In this document: piece after piece, positions 35,175 through 43,100 of the stretch
Numbering within the stretch: the stretch's first letter is position 1
How the letters are laid out: each line of letters starts with the position of its first letter
Assembly: GCA_965200355.1 (NCBI GenBank)
Contig: OZ241351.1
Span: 992,001-1,056,000, forward strand
Length of the DNA: 64,000 bases
From: Bin18 sp965200355
GTDB taxonomy: Bacteria; Desulfobacterota; Binatia; Bin18
Direction: 5' to 3'
Notes under the pieces: generated by a model
The model's database searches: none
What the model saw: the letters and a program-made list of their open reading frames with translations, nothing else
What the model was told of the DNA's origin: nothing
Made by a program: the position numbers and the translations under genes

Positions 35175-35534
35175 ATGACCTTTTCCCAGGCTGTCAAAGT
35201 GCTCGAGGAGGCCGGGTTCAATCAAGAGCAGGCGTGCGCCGTGGCCGTGGCCGTCAGCGAGTCGGCTGCAACAAAAGCCGATTTGCTGGAACTGGAATTG
35301 CGCCTTACTGAAAAATTTGACGCGAAACTCGATGCCCTTGATAACAAGTTCGAGACTAAACTTGACGCCCTCGATAACAAGTTCGATGCCAAACTTGATG
35401 CCCTTGATAACAAGTTCGATGCCAAGTTCGACGCCCTCAATAACCACTTGTTGATTGGAGCGCTTAGCATTGTCGCGGCCTTGGTTGCCGCCACTGCCGG
35501 TGGCGTGTTTACCCTGGTGCAACTGCTGAAATAG
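35175..35534 (+). CDS. hendecad-repeat coiled-coil protein with C-terminal membrane anchor
   Basis: A 119-residue protein beginning MTFSQAVKVLEEAGFNQEQA. The N-terminal part (TKADLLELELRLTEKF) resembles the CCDC90/DUF1640-type small membrane coiled coils. Residues 47-90 consist of four tandem 11-residue units, KFDAKLDALDN with small changes. A hydrophobic helix (about 94-117, LIGALSIVAALVAATAGGVFTLVQLL) ends the protein. An 11-residue period suits a right-handed or near-straight coiled coil. The function is unknown. No strong SD is visible, and the frame is open 26 codons further upstream. Confidence 0.65.
   Translation: MTFSQAVKVLEEAGFNQEQACAVAVAVSESAATKADLLELELRLTEKFDAKLDALDNKFETKLDALDNKFDAKLDALDNKFDAKFDALNNHLLIGALSIVAALVAATAGGVFTLVQLLK
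35313..35444 (+). repeat. four tandem 33-bp units coding for the hendecad coiled coil
   Basis: Units lie at 35313-35345, 35346-35378, 35379-35411 and 35412-35444. They differ by a few mostly silent or conservative changes, and each ends with a (G/A)ATAAC-type triplet pair. The unit number could change by replication slippage, which would vary the length of the coiled coil in steps of 11 residues. Confidence 0.85.
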
Positions 35535-35544
35535 CCGTTCCCCC

Positions 35545-35826
35545 TCAGCCTTCATTTATTGAGGCCAATTCAGCGATATCCCAGATGTCGGGCAGCAGAG
35601 GCACTGCGCGCCCGAGCGGCTCATGGGGCACGTCGGTTTCGATAGCAAAGCGCACCCTCCCCCTAATAATAATGTAGGGGCAGCCACAGGGGGCTGCCCG
35701 GTCTGAGAGCCCGCCGTATCAGAACCCCCCTGTTGTGGCAAGATGAAGAAGGCGGAACGGGCGTCACGGTCAGCAGCACCAGCTTGTTGTCTTTCTTTGC
35801 CAGCCATAGTTTCGTTCGCCGGGACA
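35545..35826 (-). pseudogene. remnants of an unidentified minus-strand gene split by a short hairpin repeat
   Basis: Two protein-like stretches in the minus strand do not join in one frame. The upstream one, near 35745-35826, reads RRTKLWLAKKDNKLVLLTV. The downstream one, 35545 to about 35665, reads RFAIETDVPHEPLGRAVP, then LLPDIWDIAELASINEG and a stop. Between them is a G/C inverted repeat (GGGCAGCC/GGCTGCCC at 35678-35685 and 35692-35699). This looks like a small gene broken by insertion of a repeat and decay. I do not recognise the family; chance coding potential is the alternative. Confidence 0.3.
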
Positions 35827-35829
35827 GAC

Positions 35830-36489
35830 TTACCGACTCCGGCTCACACCGACCTTGGCGCAAAACCGCTCAATCGGACATTGACTGCACTTGGGTGAAG
35901 TGGGGTGACACAGGGTTTGTCCAAAGGCAACCAGCAGGTCGTTATAGCCGATCCAGAAACGCTTGGGCAGCATGTCGCGGAGTGCCATTTCCGTTTTTTC
36001 CGGCTCCTGCGTTTGAACATAGCCCCAACGGTTTGAGATGCGGTGGACGTGCGTGTCTACGCAGATGCCTGGTTTTTGGAAGCCCAGCGTCACCACGAGG
36101 TTGGCGGTCTTCCGGCCCACACCCTTAAAGCTCAGGAGTTCGTCGATATCGTCGGGGACTTGCCCTTCGTAGGCGTCGAGTATCCGCTGAGAGACAGCGA
36201 GCACGGTTTGCGCTTTTGTTTTATAGAACCCGACCGGATAAATCGCTTTTTTCACCTGAGCGGGGGTCAGGGTCACCATTTTTTCGGGCGTATCTGCCAG
36301 GGCAAACAGCCGCCGGGCCGCCGGGCCGGTTGTTTCGTCCTTGGTCCGCAAACTCAGGAGACAGGCGATCAATACTTGGTAGGGGTCGCGCGAAAACCCC
36401 GCCATTTCCGTGACAACAGGGGCGTTCCAATCCGCAGAGGCGCGGCGCAAGATACCGATGACCCGAGAAATTGTTCTATTCGTTACCAC
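35830..36489 (-). CDS. nth: endonuclease III
   Basis: DNA glycosylase/AP lyase for oxidised pyrimidines. I start at GTG 36489 because AGGAG lies 7 nt upstream and the remaining frame upstream runs through the preceding methyltransferase gene. The 219-residue protein has the helix-hairpin-helix LSFKGVGRKTANLVV with catalytic K127, the catalytic Asp145 in CVDTHVHR, and the 4Fe-4S loop C194-x6-C201-x2-C204-x5-C210. It is third in a probable operon after an acyl-CoA dehydrogenase and a methyltransferase. Confidence 0.95.
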   Translation of the reverse strand: MVTNRTISRVIGILRRASADWNAPVVTEMAGFSRDPYQVLIACLLSLRTKDETTGPAARRLFALADTPEKMVTLTPAQVKKAIYPVGFYKTKAQTVLAVSQRILDAYEGQVPDDIDELLSFKGVGRKTANLVVTLGFQKPGICVDTHVHRISNRWGYVQTQEPEKTEMALRDMLPKRFWIGYNDLLVAFGQTLCHPTSPKCSQCPIERFCAKVGVSRSR

Positions 36490-36529
36490 GGCTGTCTCCT
36501 GAACGTCTCCTGATAATCCCAGAATCTTT

Positions 36530-37180
36530 TCATCCTGCTCCTTGTATGGTGACAATGGAGACGGGCAGAGGCAAGTGGTCTTCCCGCTCAGGCACTTCTT
36601 CCTGGGTCCAGCGCAGTCCTGCTCGGTCAAGCTGCTGGTAGAAGTCTTGGGTGTTCGTCCGTCTGGCATCGGCAAGGAGGGCCCGGCCGGTGGGGGAGAG
36701 ATGTGTGGCGAGAAAACGGACCAGGGCGGGGAAGGTCGGCCGGTCGTATACAATCTCCGCCCCCAGGATGAGCGAGAAATCGGTCTCCAGCCCATCCTGG
36801 GTAAAGTCGAGAACGCGCGCCTCGTAGTGCGCACATCCATTGAGCCGCGCGTTCTCGCGTGCAAAGGACACCGCGTCGTTGTCCTTGTCAGCAAAGGTGA
36901 CCCGCCCGCCTTTTTGTGCGGCAACGATACCGGTCAGCCCCAGTCCACAACCGAGGTCGAGAACCGTCTGGTCTCGGACATCGACACAAGCATCAATATA
37001 ACGGGCCAGGGTCAGCGCCCCGGTCCATAGGTGCGCCCAGTAGGGCGGCTCCTCTGTGTCGTCGCGCAGCAGAGCCTTACGGTCAACCAGCCGCTCAAGG
37101 TTTTGTACGCGCAGCAGGGTCAGCGAGCGCGCGCCTATGACGACCTCAAGAGGCTCGGTGTCATACGAGAAGACGCTCAC
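36530..37180 (-). CDS. class I methyltransferase resembling ETF-beta lysine methyltransferase
   Basis: SAM-dependent methyltransferase of 216 residues. The SAM loop is LDLGCGLGLTGIVAA (about 74-88), preceded by the PPYWAHLWTGALTLARY stretch and followed by LGAEIVYDRPTFPALVRFL. This layout is shared by the METTL20/ETFBKMT group, which methylates lysines of the ETF beta subunit, and by related family members such as the calmodulin-lysine methyltransferases. Its GTG start overlaps by 4 bp the stop of an acyl-CoA dehydrogenase, a flavoenzyme that passes electrons to ETF. That overlap supports, but does not prove, the ETF-beta role. Confidence 0.7.
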   Translation of the reverse strand: MSVFSYDTEPLEVVIGARSLTLLRVQNLERLVDRKALLRDDTEEPPYWAHLWTGALTLARYIDACVDVRDQTVLDLGCGLGLTGIVAAQKGGRVTFADKDNDAVSFARENARLNGCAHYEARVLDFTQDGLETDFSLILGAEIVYDRPTFPALVRFLATHLSPTGRALLADARRTNTQDFYQQLDRAGLRWTQEEVPEREDHLPLPVSIVTIQGAG

Positions 37181-38358
37181 TCAAACGCGCTCAACCCGGT
37201 GATATAACGGCCCAGCGTCAGGCGGTGGATATCCTCGGTGCCCTCGTAGGTATTGACCGTCTCCAGATTAAGGAGGTGCCGAATAATGGGATACTCATCC
37301 GTGATGCCGTTCCCACCCAGGATGTCCCGTGCGAGCCGCGTCGTATGCAACGCGGTCGAAACATTATTCATCTTGGCCATGCTGACGTGGTCTGGCCGCA
37401 TCTTGCCAGCGTCTTTGAGCCGACCGAGCCGGTACGCCAAAAGCTGCGCTTTGGTGATCTCGGTCAGCATGGTGACGAGTTTGGCCTGCACGAGTTGATA
37501 GCCCCCAATCGGGCGCGAGAACATCTTGCGGTTTTGGGCGTAATCAACCGCGCACTCGTAGCAGGCCAGCGCTGCTCCGGTCGCACCCCAGGCAATCCCG
37601 TAGCGGGCTTGGGTCAGACACATGAGCGGAGATTTGAGGCCACCGGACTTTGGCAGCAGATTGTCCTCGGGAATCCAACAATCCTCGAAAATGAGCTCTG
37701 AAGTCACAGACGCCCGAAAACTGAATTTTCCGTCAATGTCCTGCCGGGTGAAGCCGGCGCGCTCTTTTTCGACCAGAAAGCCACGAATCACCTCCGTGCC
37801 GTCCTCTTCGAGCTTGGCCCACACCACGGCAACATCAGAGATTGAGCCATTGGTAATCCAACGCTTGGTTCCGTTAAGCAGATAGCCCCCGTTTTCCCGC
37901 CGCGCGCGGGTTATCATCCCGCCCGGATTAGAGCCAAAGTCCGGTTCGGTCAGTCCAAAGCAGCCAATCGCCTCGGCCCGCGCCAGACGGGGGAGCCAGA
38001 ATGTCTTTTGCTCCTCCGAGCCAAACGTCAGAATCGGATACATGACCAAGGACGACTGCACGCTGGCGAAGGAGCGCAGCCCACTGTCCCCGCGCTCAAG
38101 CTCCTGGCTAATCAGACCGTAGACAACGCTGTTCATCCCGCCACCGCCGTACTCGGTTGGCACAGTGACCCCCAGAAAGCCCAGCGCGGCCAGTCGCGGG
38201 ACGAGTTCCAGAGGAAAAGAGCCGGCGCGGAAACACTGCTGCACCCGTGGCATGAATTCCTCATCCACGAAGCGGCGCGCGACATCGCGGACCAGGCGTT
38301 CTTCTTCACTCAACAGTTCTTCAATATGGTAGAAATCGGTGTCGATAAAATCCGCCAC
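37177..38358 (-). CDS. acyl-CoA dehydrogenase, glutaryl-CoA dehydrogenase-like
   Basis: FAD enzyme that oxidises acyl-CoA thioesters and hands electrons to ETF. The 393-residue protein shows the FAD/substrate motif GCFGLTEPDFGSNPGGM, a WITNGSISDVAVVWAK-type strand, YECAVDYAQNRKMFSRPIGG, and TYEGTEDIHRLTLGRYITG. The glutamate in YEGT is the catalytic base position of the glutaryl-CoA dehydrogenase subgroup. It overlaps the downstream methyltransferase by 4 bp. Substrate specificity (glutaryl-CoA or another acyl-CoA) is inferred, not shown. Confidence 0.9.
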   Translation of the reverse strand: MADFIDTDFYHIEELLSEEERLVRDVARRFVDEEFMPRVQQCFRAGSFPLELVPRLAALGFLGVTVPTEYGGGGMNSVVYGLISQELERGDSGLRSFASVQSSLVMYPILTFGSEEQKTFWLPRLARAEAIGCFGLTEPDFGSNPGGMITRARRENGGYLLNGTKRWITNGSISDVAVVWAKLEEDGTEVIRGFLVEKERAGFTRQDIDGKFSFRASVTSELIFEDCWIPEDNLLPKSGGLKSPLMCLTQARYGIAWGATGAALACYECAVDYAQNRKMFSRPIGGYQLVQAKLVTMLTEITKAQLLAYRLGRLKDAGKMRPDHVSMAKMNNVSTALHTTRLARDILGGNGITDEYPIIRHLLNLETVNTYEGTEDIHRLTLGRYITGLSAFE

Positions 38359-38417
38359 GGCAGACTCCCTTCGCCTACAATCAGCTTTACCTCTTTGCTT
38401 GGTGCGCTCTGCGCCCC

Positions 38418-40199
38418 TTACGACTGCTTCTCTACACCGCGCGGTTGTCCTTCTCCACGCGGGTCGGAGACTCCGGTTATCAGGCCGGATTCCCGGTCAA
38501 CATGAATCGCCTGGATGTTGCCGAATCGGGAACGCTTGCCGGGACCCCATTCCACGACCTGCACGGTATGCCCCATAGCCTGGAGCTTTTCGGCGAGTCC
38601 GTTCGAGGCCCTCCCCGTTTGGACCTCCAGATTCAGCCGGTCTGGATACCACTGATGATGAATGCGCGTGGCAAACATAGCCTCCGGCAAGGACATTTGA
38701 TAGGCGAGGACATTGAGCAGGACTTGCAAGACCGAACTGATAATGCGCGACCCACCGGGTCCGCCAATCACGAGTTCGACTTTTCCATTCCGGGTCACAA
38801 TAGTTGGACTCATGCTGCTCAGTGGCGTCTTCCGGGGAGCAATGGCATTGGCGTCTGTATTGCCGATCAGACCAAAAGCATTCGGACGGTCGGGCTGCGC
38901 ATTGAAATCGTCCATCTCGTCGTTGAGCATGATACCGGTTCCAGGAATCATGACCCCACTGCCGAAATACAGATTCACCGTCTGGGTTGTGGCTACGGCA
39001 TTGCCCTCTTTATCAATGACGGACAGATGAGTCGTACTCGTTGACTCGATCTTCCCGGCTGGTGCTTGGGGAATCCCTTGACTGGGCGTGGCTTTGGAGA
39101 CATCTATCTTCGCCCGGATGTCTTGGGCGTAGGCAGGAGAGACGAGGCGTTCAACAGGGACGGACACAAAATCGGTATCTCCCAGGTAACGCGCTCGGTC
39201 GTGAAAGGCCCTGCGCAGAGTTTCGGTCAGGATATGCGTGGCACCCGGAGTTTGGAAGCCAAGCTTTTGCAAAGGAAATCCTGACAGGACATTCAGCATC
39301 TGGACGAGCAGGACGCCACCGGAGCTGGGCGGGGGCATAGAATCAATCCGCGTCCCCTGAAAAGTGCCGGTCACGGGAGCGCGGTCAATCACGCGGTATT
39401 GCTCCAAATCGTCCTGGGTCAGCAGGCCGCCTATCCGGTGCATTTCCGTGACAATCGCCTCCGCCACCCGGCCGGTATAAAAGGCGGCTTTGCCTTCCCT
39501 GGCAATAGTCCGCAGGGTTGCGGCCAAGTCTTTTTGGACAAAGAGGTCCCCTTGTCCGAGCGGTTGATCGTTCTGGTAGTACACCGACCGGGTCGCATCG
39601 GATGCTCCTAAGACCTCAGCCCGGTAGGCAATGGCGCGGGCCAGATGTGGATAGACCGGAAACCCCTCGTCTGCCAGACGAATAGCCGGCTGCATGACCT
39701 CTGCCAGCGATAGGCTGCCGTATCGGTGCTGGACTTCCGCCAACCCGGCGACAATCCCGGGCACGGCCACGGCCAGGGGTCCGGTGCGGCTCAGGGCGGG
39801 CACAGCTTCTCCGTCCCGGACGAACATGTCTCGGCTGGCCTTGAGCGGTGCCCGTTCGCGAAAATCAATCGCCAGGGTTTTTTTGTCTTTCGCCAGATAC
39901 AGCAGCAGAAACCCGCCGCCGCCGATGCCGGTGGACTGTGGCCTGAGCACGCTGATAGCAAAGGACGTTGCAACCGCCGCATCAACCGCATTGCCGCCCC
40001 GCCGGAGCATGGCGACACCAGCTTCGCTCGCCGGCGCGTTTGCGGCAACAACCATGCCGTGCTGGGAGGTTGCAATGAACGGAGAGGGTTCTCTGAGGCC
40101 GGGCGCATCCGCGCCATACGCCACCCCGGTAAGGGGACTGCATACGACCAGCAATAAGAGAAGCCGTTTTCCTTTTTGAAACATTCGAGCCTTTCGCAT
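38418..40199 (-). CDS. ggt: gamma-glutamyltransferase
   Basis: Periplasmic N-terminal nucleophile enzyme that transfers or hydrolyses the gamma-glutamyl group of glutathione. The 593-residue precursor has a signal peptide (about 1-30, LLLLLVVCSPLTGVAYGA). Large-subunit motifs include GGNAVDAAVATSFAISVLRPQSTGIGGGGFLL. The self-cleavage site and nucleophilic threonine lie in STTHLSVIDKEGNAVATTQT, near residue 390. The small subunit ends with GGPGGSRIISSVLQ and NLEVQTGRASNGLAE. Full length, with no sign of decay. Confidence 0.94.
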   Translation of the reverse strand: MRKARMFQKGKRLLLLLVVCSPLTGVAYGADAPGLREPSPFIATSQHGMVVAANAPASEAGVAMLRRGGNAVDAAVATSFAISVLRPQSTGIGGGGFLLLYLAKDKKTLAIDFRERAPLKASRDMFVRDGEAVPALSRTGPLAVAVPGIVAGLAEVQHRYGSLSLAEVMQPAIRLADEGFPVYPHLARAIAYRAEVLGASDATRSVYYQNDQPLGQGDLFVQKDLAATLRTIAREGKAAFYTGRVAEAIVTEMHRIGGLLTQDDLEQYRVIDRAPVTGTFQGTRIDSMPPPSSGGVLLVQMLNVLSGFPLQKLGFQTPGATHILTETLRRAFHDRARYLGDTDFVSVPVERLVSPAYAQDIRAKIDVSKATPSQGIPQAPAGKIESTSTTHLSVIDKEGNAVATTQTVNLYFGSGVMIPGTGIMLNDEMDDFNAQPDRPNAFGLIGNTDANAIAPRKTPLSSMSPTIVTRNGKVELVIGGPGGSRIISSVLQVLLNVLAYQMSLPEAMFATRIHHQWYPDRLNLEVQTGRASNGLAEKLQAMGHTVQVVEWGPGKRSRFGNIQAIHVDRESGLITGVSDPRGEGQPRGVEKQS

Positions 40200-40273
40200 C
40201 GTATTGTCCTCTTGCAGATGGGAACGAGTATAAGTGAGCCAGAGAAGGGCAACAATCCCTCTGGTCGATCAGA

Positions 40274-40302
40274 TTGACTTCAAAAGACGGGGTTGTTACG
40301 GT
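40274..40302 (+). promoter_or_regulatory. candidate ssb promoter
   Basis: TTGACT (40274-40279), a 17-nt spacer and TACGGT (40297-40302) lie in the divergent gap between ggt and ssb. The -35 matches at five of six positions, the -10 at three. The leader to the ssb ATG would be about 38 nt. Confidence 0.4.
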
Positions 40303-40345
40303 CTCCGCCAGGCTCCGTGACAGGTCAGGACAGGGAGGAAACGCC

Positions 40346-40783
40346 ATGGCTTCGGTGAATAAAGCGATTATTGTTGGCAATCTGGGAAAGGACCCAGAGG
40401 TACGCTACACGCAGAGCGGGCGGGCAATGGCGCGCTTTCCTGTGGCCACGACCGAGACCTGGATGGACCGGGAACAGGTTCGTCAGGAACGCACCGACTG
40501 GCACAACATCGTGGTCTGGGGCAAGCAGGCCGAGACGTGCGAAAAATATCTCTCCAAAGGCCGGCAGGTCTACATTGAAGGGGTTATCCGCCCGCGCAGC
40601 TACGAAGATAAGGAAGGCAATACACGATACACGACCGATATCGAGGCGCAGCGCGTGCAGTTCCTCGGAGGCCGTGACGGCGGAGGAGCACGTTCGAGTC
40701 AGTCATTTGAAGACGGCCCAAGAGAAGGTTTCGACGATATGGGGGCAGGCTCAGTTCCCCCGGATGACGATGTGCCGTTCTAG
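40346..40783 (+). CDS. ssb: single-stranded DNA-binding protein
   Basis: Binds single-stranded DNA during replication and repair. ATG 40346 gives MASVNKAIIVGNLGKDPEVRY, the normal start; GGGAGGAA lies just upstream. The 145-residue protein has the OB fold (about 1-108, with DWHNIVVWGKQAE), a Gly/Ser linker and the acidic C-terminal tip DDDVPF that recruits partner proteins. PriA, encoded elsewhere in this window, is a known partner of that tip. The neighbouring gene on the other strand is convergent. Confidence 0.96.
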   Translation: MASVNKAIIVGNLGKDPEVRYTQSGRAMARFPVATTETWMDREQVRQERTDWHNIVVWGKQAETCEKYLSKGRQVYIEGVIRPRSYEDKEGNTRYTTDIEAQRVQFLGGRDGGGARSSQSFEDGPREGFDDMGAGSVPPDDDVPF

Positions 40784-40802
40784 GTTGTCCCCGACGCGCA
40801 AC

Positions 40803-41633
40803 CTATCCAATCTCTGCATAGCCCGGCCTGATGACGGCCCGTCCATGAGGATTGACCGTCTCATATCGATAGAAGCCTCTATTCGTATCCGGCCATATAG
40901 CAGTGGTAATCGTCTGACCGGGGAGTACCGGCCGGGCGAATCCAGCGCTGAGCCGCTTGAGACGGCGCGGGTCCTTGCCGCATAGGCTGTCAATAATAGC
41001 CTTGGATGCAAACGCCAACGTGCACAGGCCGTGGACAATAATGCCGGGTAGCCCTGCCAGCTTGGCGACATTTTCATCGAGGTGGATGGGATTGTGATCG
41101 CCTGACGCTTCCGCATAGCGGAAGGTTTGATCCGCGTCGATGGTCTGGGAGACGCGATACAGGGGTTCAGGTGTCTCGCCGGTTGCCGCTCTCGTTCGGG
41201 GGTGTCGTCCCTGGCCTCGGATAAAGGCGGTGAACGTGTGGCACTGAACGGTCTCGCCGGTCTGATTCCAACAGTGGAGACCGACGGCGAGGGACTCCCC
41301 TCCAGGCTGCTCCTCAATAGCCATAATTTTTGCCGCGCTTGTGAGCGTGTCTCCCGGAACAATGGGGTGAAAAAAGCGCATGTCCTGCTGACTGTGAACC
41401 AGATGGAGGAGATCGACATTCAGCTCAGCGTCGGTCACAACCATCATCAGCGACAGCCAGCTTGCGACAGCGCCAAACAGCGGTGGCGCAAGGATGCCGG
41501 CAGGTCTGTCTGTCTCAAGAAACCACGGGTTATCCTCATTGTACGCGCGGGCGTAGGCTGTGGTTGCCTCAGCGCTGACAATATACGACTGCGGGTCGTA
41601 CTCTTTGCCAAGCAGGCTCCGATTGAGTCCCAT
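40803..41633 (-). CDS. MaoC-like double hot-dog hydratase/dehydratase
   Basis: A 276-residue protein with two hot-dog folds. The N-terminal half resembles the MaoC_dehydrat_N domain (YARAYNEDNPWFLETDRP and FFHPIVPGDTLTSAAKI). The C-terminal half has the active hydratase-2 motif YAEASGDHNPIHLDENVAK, with the Asp/His pair, and IIVHGLCTLAFASKAI. The family hydrates trans-2-enoyl thioesters or dehydrates 3-hydroxyacyl thioesters. ATG 41633 lies 2 bp after the radC stop. The substrate is unknown, but the acyl-CoA dehydrogenase nearby fits a fatty-acyl role. Confidence 0.82.
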   Translation of the reverse strand: MGLNRSLLGKEYDPQSYIVSAEATTAYARAYNEDNPWFLETDRPAGILAPPLFGAVASWLSLMMVVTDAELNVDLLHLVHSQQDMRFFHPIVPGDTLTSAAKIMAIEEQPGGESLAVGLHCWNQTGETVQCHTFTAFIRGQGRHPRTRAATGETPEPLYRVSQTIDADQTFRYAEASGDHNPIHLDENVAKLAGLPGIIVHGLCTLAFASKAIIDSLCGKDPRRLKRLSAGFARPVLPGQTITTAIWPDTNRGFYRYETVNPHGRAVIRPGYAEIG

Positions 41634-41635
41634 GC

Positions 41636-42328
41636 CTAATCCCAATACCCGTCGTCGACAAAGCTGATATAGCGGCCTTTGCCGATAACCAAGTGGTCCA
41701 AAATATGCACGCCCATGACCTCACCAACCTCCCTGAGGCGCTGGGTAATCTTCAGGTCTTCCTGGCTCGGCATAGGGTCGCCACTCGGATGATTATGCAC
41801 CAAGATCGCCGCCGCGGCTGACTCGCGGATAATGGGCTGAAAGACCTCACGCGGGTGGACTAAGGAAGAGGTCAAAGACCCCTCAGAGATACGCACGTCT
41901 TTGAGTTTTCTGTTCTTGGCGTCCAGAAGGAGGACGTGAAATTCTTCTTTTTTGAGGCTGCCGAGTTGTTCGCGATAGTGGTTGAAGACGTCAAGGCTGG
42001 AACGAAAGGACTCGCCAAGTCGAATTTCTTCTTGTGAGAAGCGCTTCGCAATCTGTAAAGCAGCCTTTATCTGCGCGGCCTTTGCTGGGCCTATGCCTTT
42101 GACCTCACACAGTTCGGTCGCGCTCGCCTCTTCGAGTTTTCGGAAAGAGCCATCGAAACGGGAGACGAGCGCCCGCCCGTGGTCAAGCGCACTCTGGCCT
42201 GAACTTGCGTCACCGGTCCGAAGGATAATGGCGATGAGTTCTGCATTGGAGAGGGTTGCCGCCCCGTGCTCAATCAGCTTCTCGCGTGGCCGGTCAGATT
42301 CGGGCCAAGTACGGATGGGCGACGCCAT
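41636..42328 (-). CDS. radC: RadC family JAB-domain protein
   Basis: A 230-residue protein. The N-terminal UPF0758 helix-hairpin-helix region has LIEHGAATLSNAELIAIILRTG and CEVKGIGPAKAAQIKAAL. The JAMM/MPN metal-binding motif follows: ILVHNHPSGDPMPSQEDLKIT, with the two histidines and aspartate. The family was once linked to DNA repair, but its biochemical role remains unclear. A probable operon continues to the MaoC-like gene 2 bp downstream. Confidence 0.93.
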   Translation of the reverse strand: MASPIRTWPESDRPREKLIEHGAATLSNAELIAIILRTGDASSGQSALDHGRALVSRFDGSFRKLEEASATELCEVKGIGPAKAAQIKAALQIAKRFSQEEIRLGESFRSSLDVFNHYREQLGSLKKEEFHVLLLDAKNRKLKDVRISEGSLTSSLVHPREVFQPIIRESAAAAILVHNHPSGDPMPSQEDLKITQRLREVGEVMGVHILDHLVIGKGRYISFVDDGYWD

Positions 42329-42367
42329 GACTGAGCACTCACCACCACGCGGTGATGGCAGCCTTTC

Positions 42368-42727
42368 CTATCCCCGCTTTCGCGCGGATGAACCTTTCTT
42401 CTTTTTCTTGCCCGTGGAACGCTGAGACGTTTTCTCTTTTTTCGCGAGTACTCGGTCAAGTTTCATATTCAGATTGAGCAGATTGCCTTGGAGCGCTTCA
42501 ACCTTTTCCACCAAATGCTCGTAGTCTGTCCGAGAAGGGATATTCAACAGGGAGAGCATCGCCGCCATATTGCGGGCGACCTCTTCTTTCGCTTGGGTGG
42601 CGTCCCGAAACGTCTTTTCCATCACGTCGGGCATACACCCCTGCGTCAGGAGGTCCTTTACAAGATTTGCAAAGTTCTCTCTATTTGCCTCGTAGAGCTT
42701 CTCAAAAACCGTTTTCTCTTCGTCCAT
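42368..42727 (-). CDS. hypothetical coiled-coil protein with lysine-rich tail (phasin/PhaE-like)
   Basis: A 119-residue helical protein. Residues 1-60 form an amphipathic helix region (FEKLYEANRENFANLVKDLL). A typical NIPSRTDYEHLVEKVEALQG turn and coiled coil follow, ending with a run of lysines and arginines (GKKKKKGSSARKRG). The IPSRxDYExL motif and following coiled coil recall the C-terminal part of PhaE and some phasin-like granule proteins. The similarity is short, and no pha genes are nearby, so the function is open. Confidence 0.5.
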   Translation of the reverse strand: MDEEKTVFEKLYEANRENFANLVKDLLTQGCMPDVMEKTFRDATQAKEEVARNMAAMLSLLNIPSRTDYEHLVEKVEALQGNLLNLNMKLDRVLAKKEKTSQRSTGKKKKKGSSARKRG

Positions 42728-42798
42728 GCTCTTCTGGGAGTAAGATGCAGCTCAGGAAAGTCTGATAGAAACGATGAGGTCAGAAGTAGGGGGGTCGC

Positions 42799-43053
42799 GT
42801 GGACTTGGAAGTCTTTCTCGGGTATTTCACCGGCTTACGTTTCCTTGACGAGACCATTGCATTGCCGACTCTTGTTGGGACGACGCTTTTTATTCACTTT
42901 CTTGACGGAATTGCCTGCGGCCTCATGGCCAAGAGGAACCGCCGGTCACTCTTCCCCTGGGTCGTGAGCGGGCTGCTGTTTGGCATATGGGCCCTCATAC
43001 TTCTCCTTCTCCTGGTGATACGGGGAAAAGGAAGAGACGACGAGGCGGAGTAA
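42799..43053 (+). CDS. small two-helix membrane protein, function unknown
   Basis: An 84-residue protein starting at GTG 42799. It has two hydrophobic segments, LPTLVGTTLFIHFLDGIACG (about 22-41) and WVVSGLLFGIWALILLLLLV (about 54-73), joined by a basic loop (MAKRNRRS), then a charged tail. I do not recognise the family. AGAAGTAGGGGGG precedes the GTG. It is convergent with the peroxiredoxin gene. Confidence 0.5.
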   Translation: MDLEVFLGYFTGLRFLDETIALPTLVGTTLFIHFLDGIACGLMAKRNRRSLFPWVVSGLLFGIWALILLLLLVIRGKGRDDEAE

Positions 43054-43100
43054 ACGTCCCTTTCGCAGACTCCACCTTGCCGTTCTCCGCTGGGACCGAC

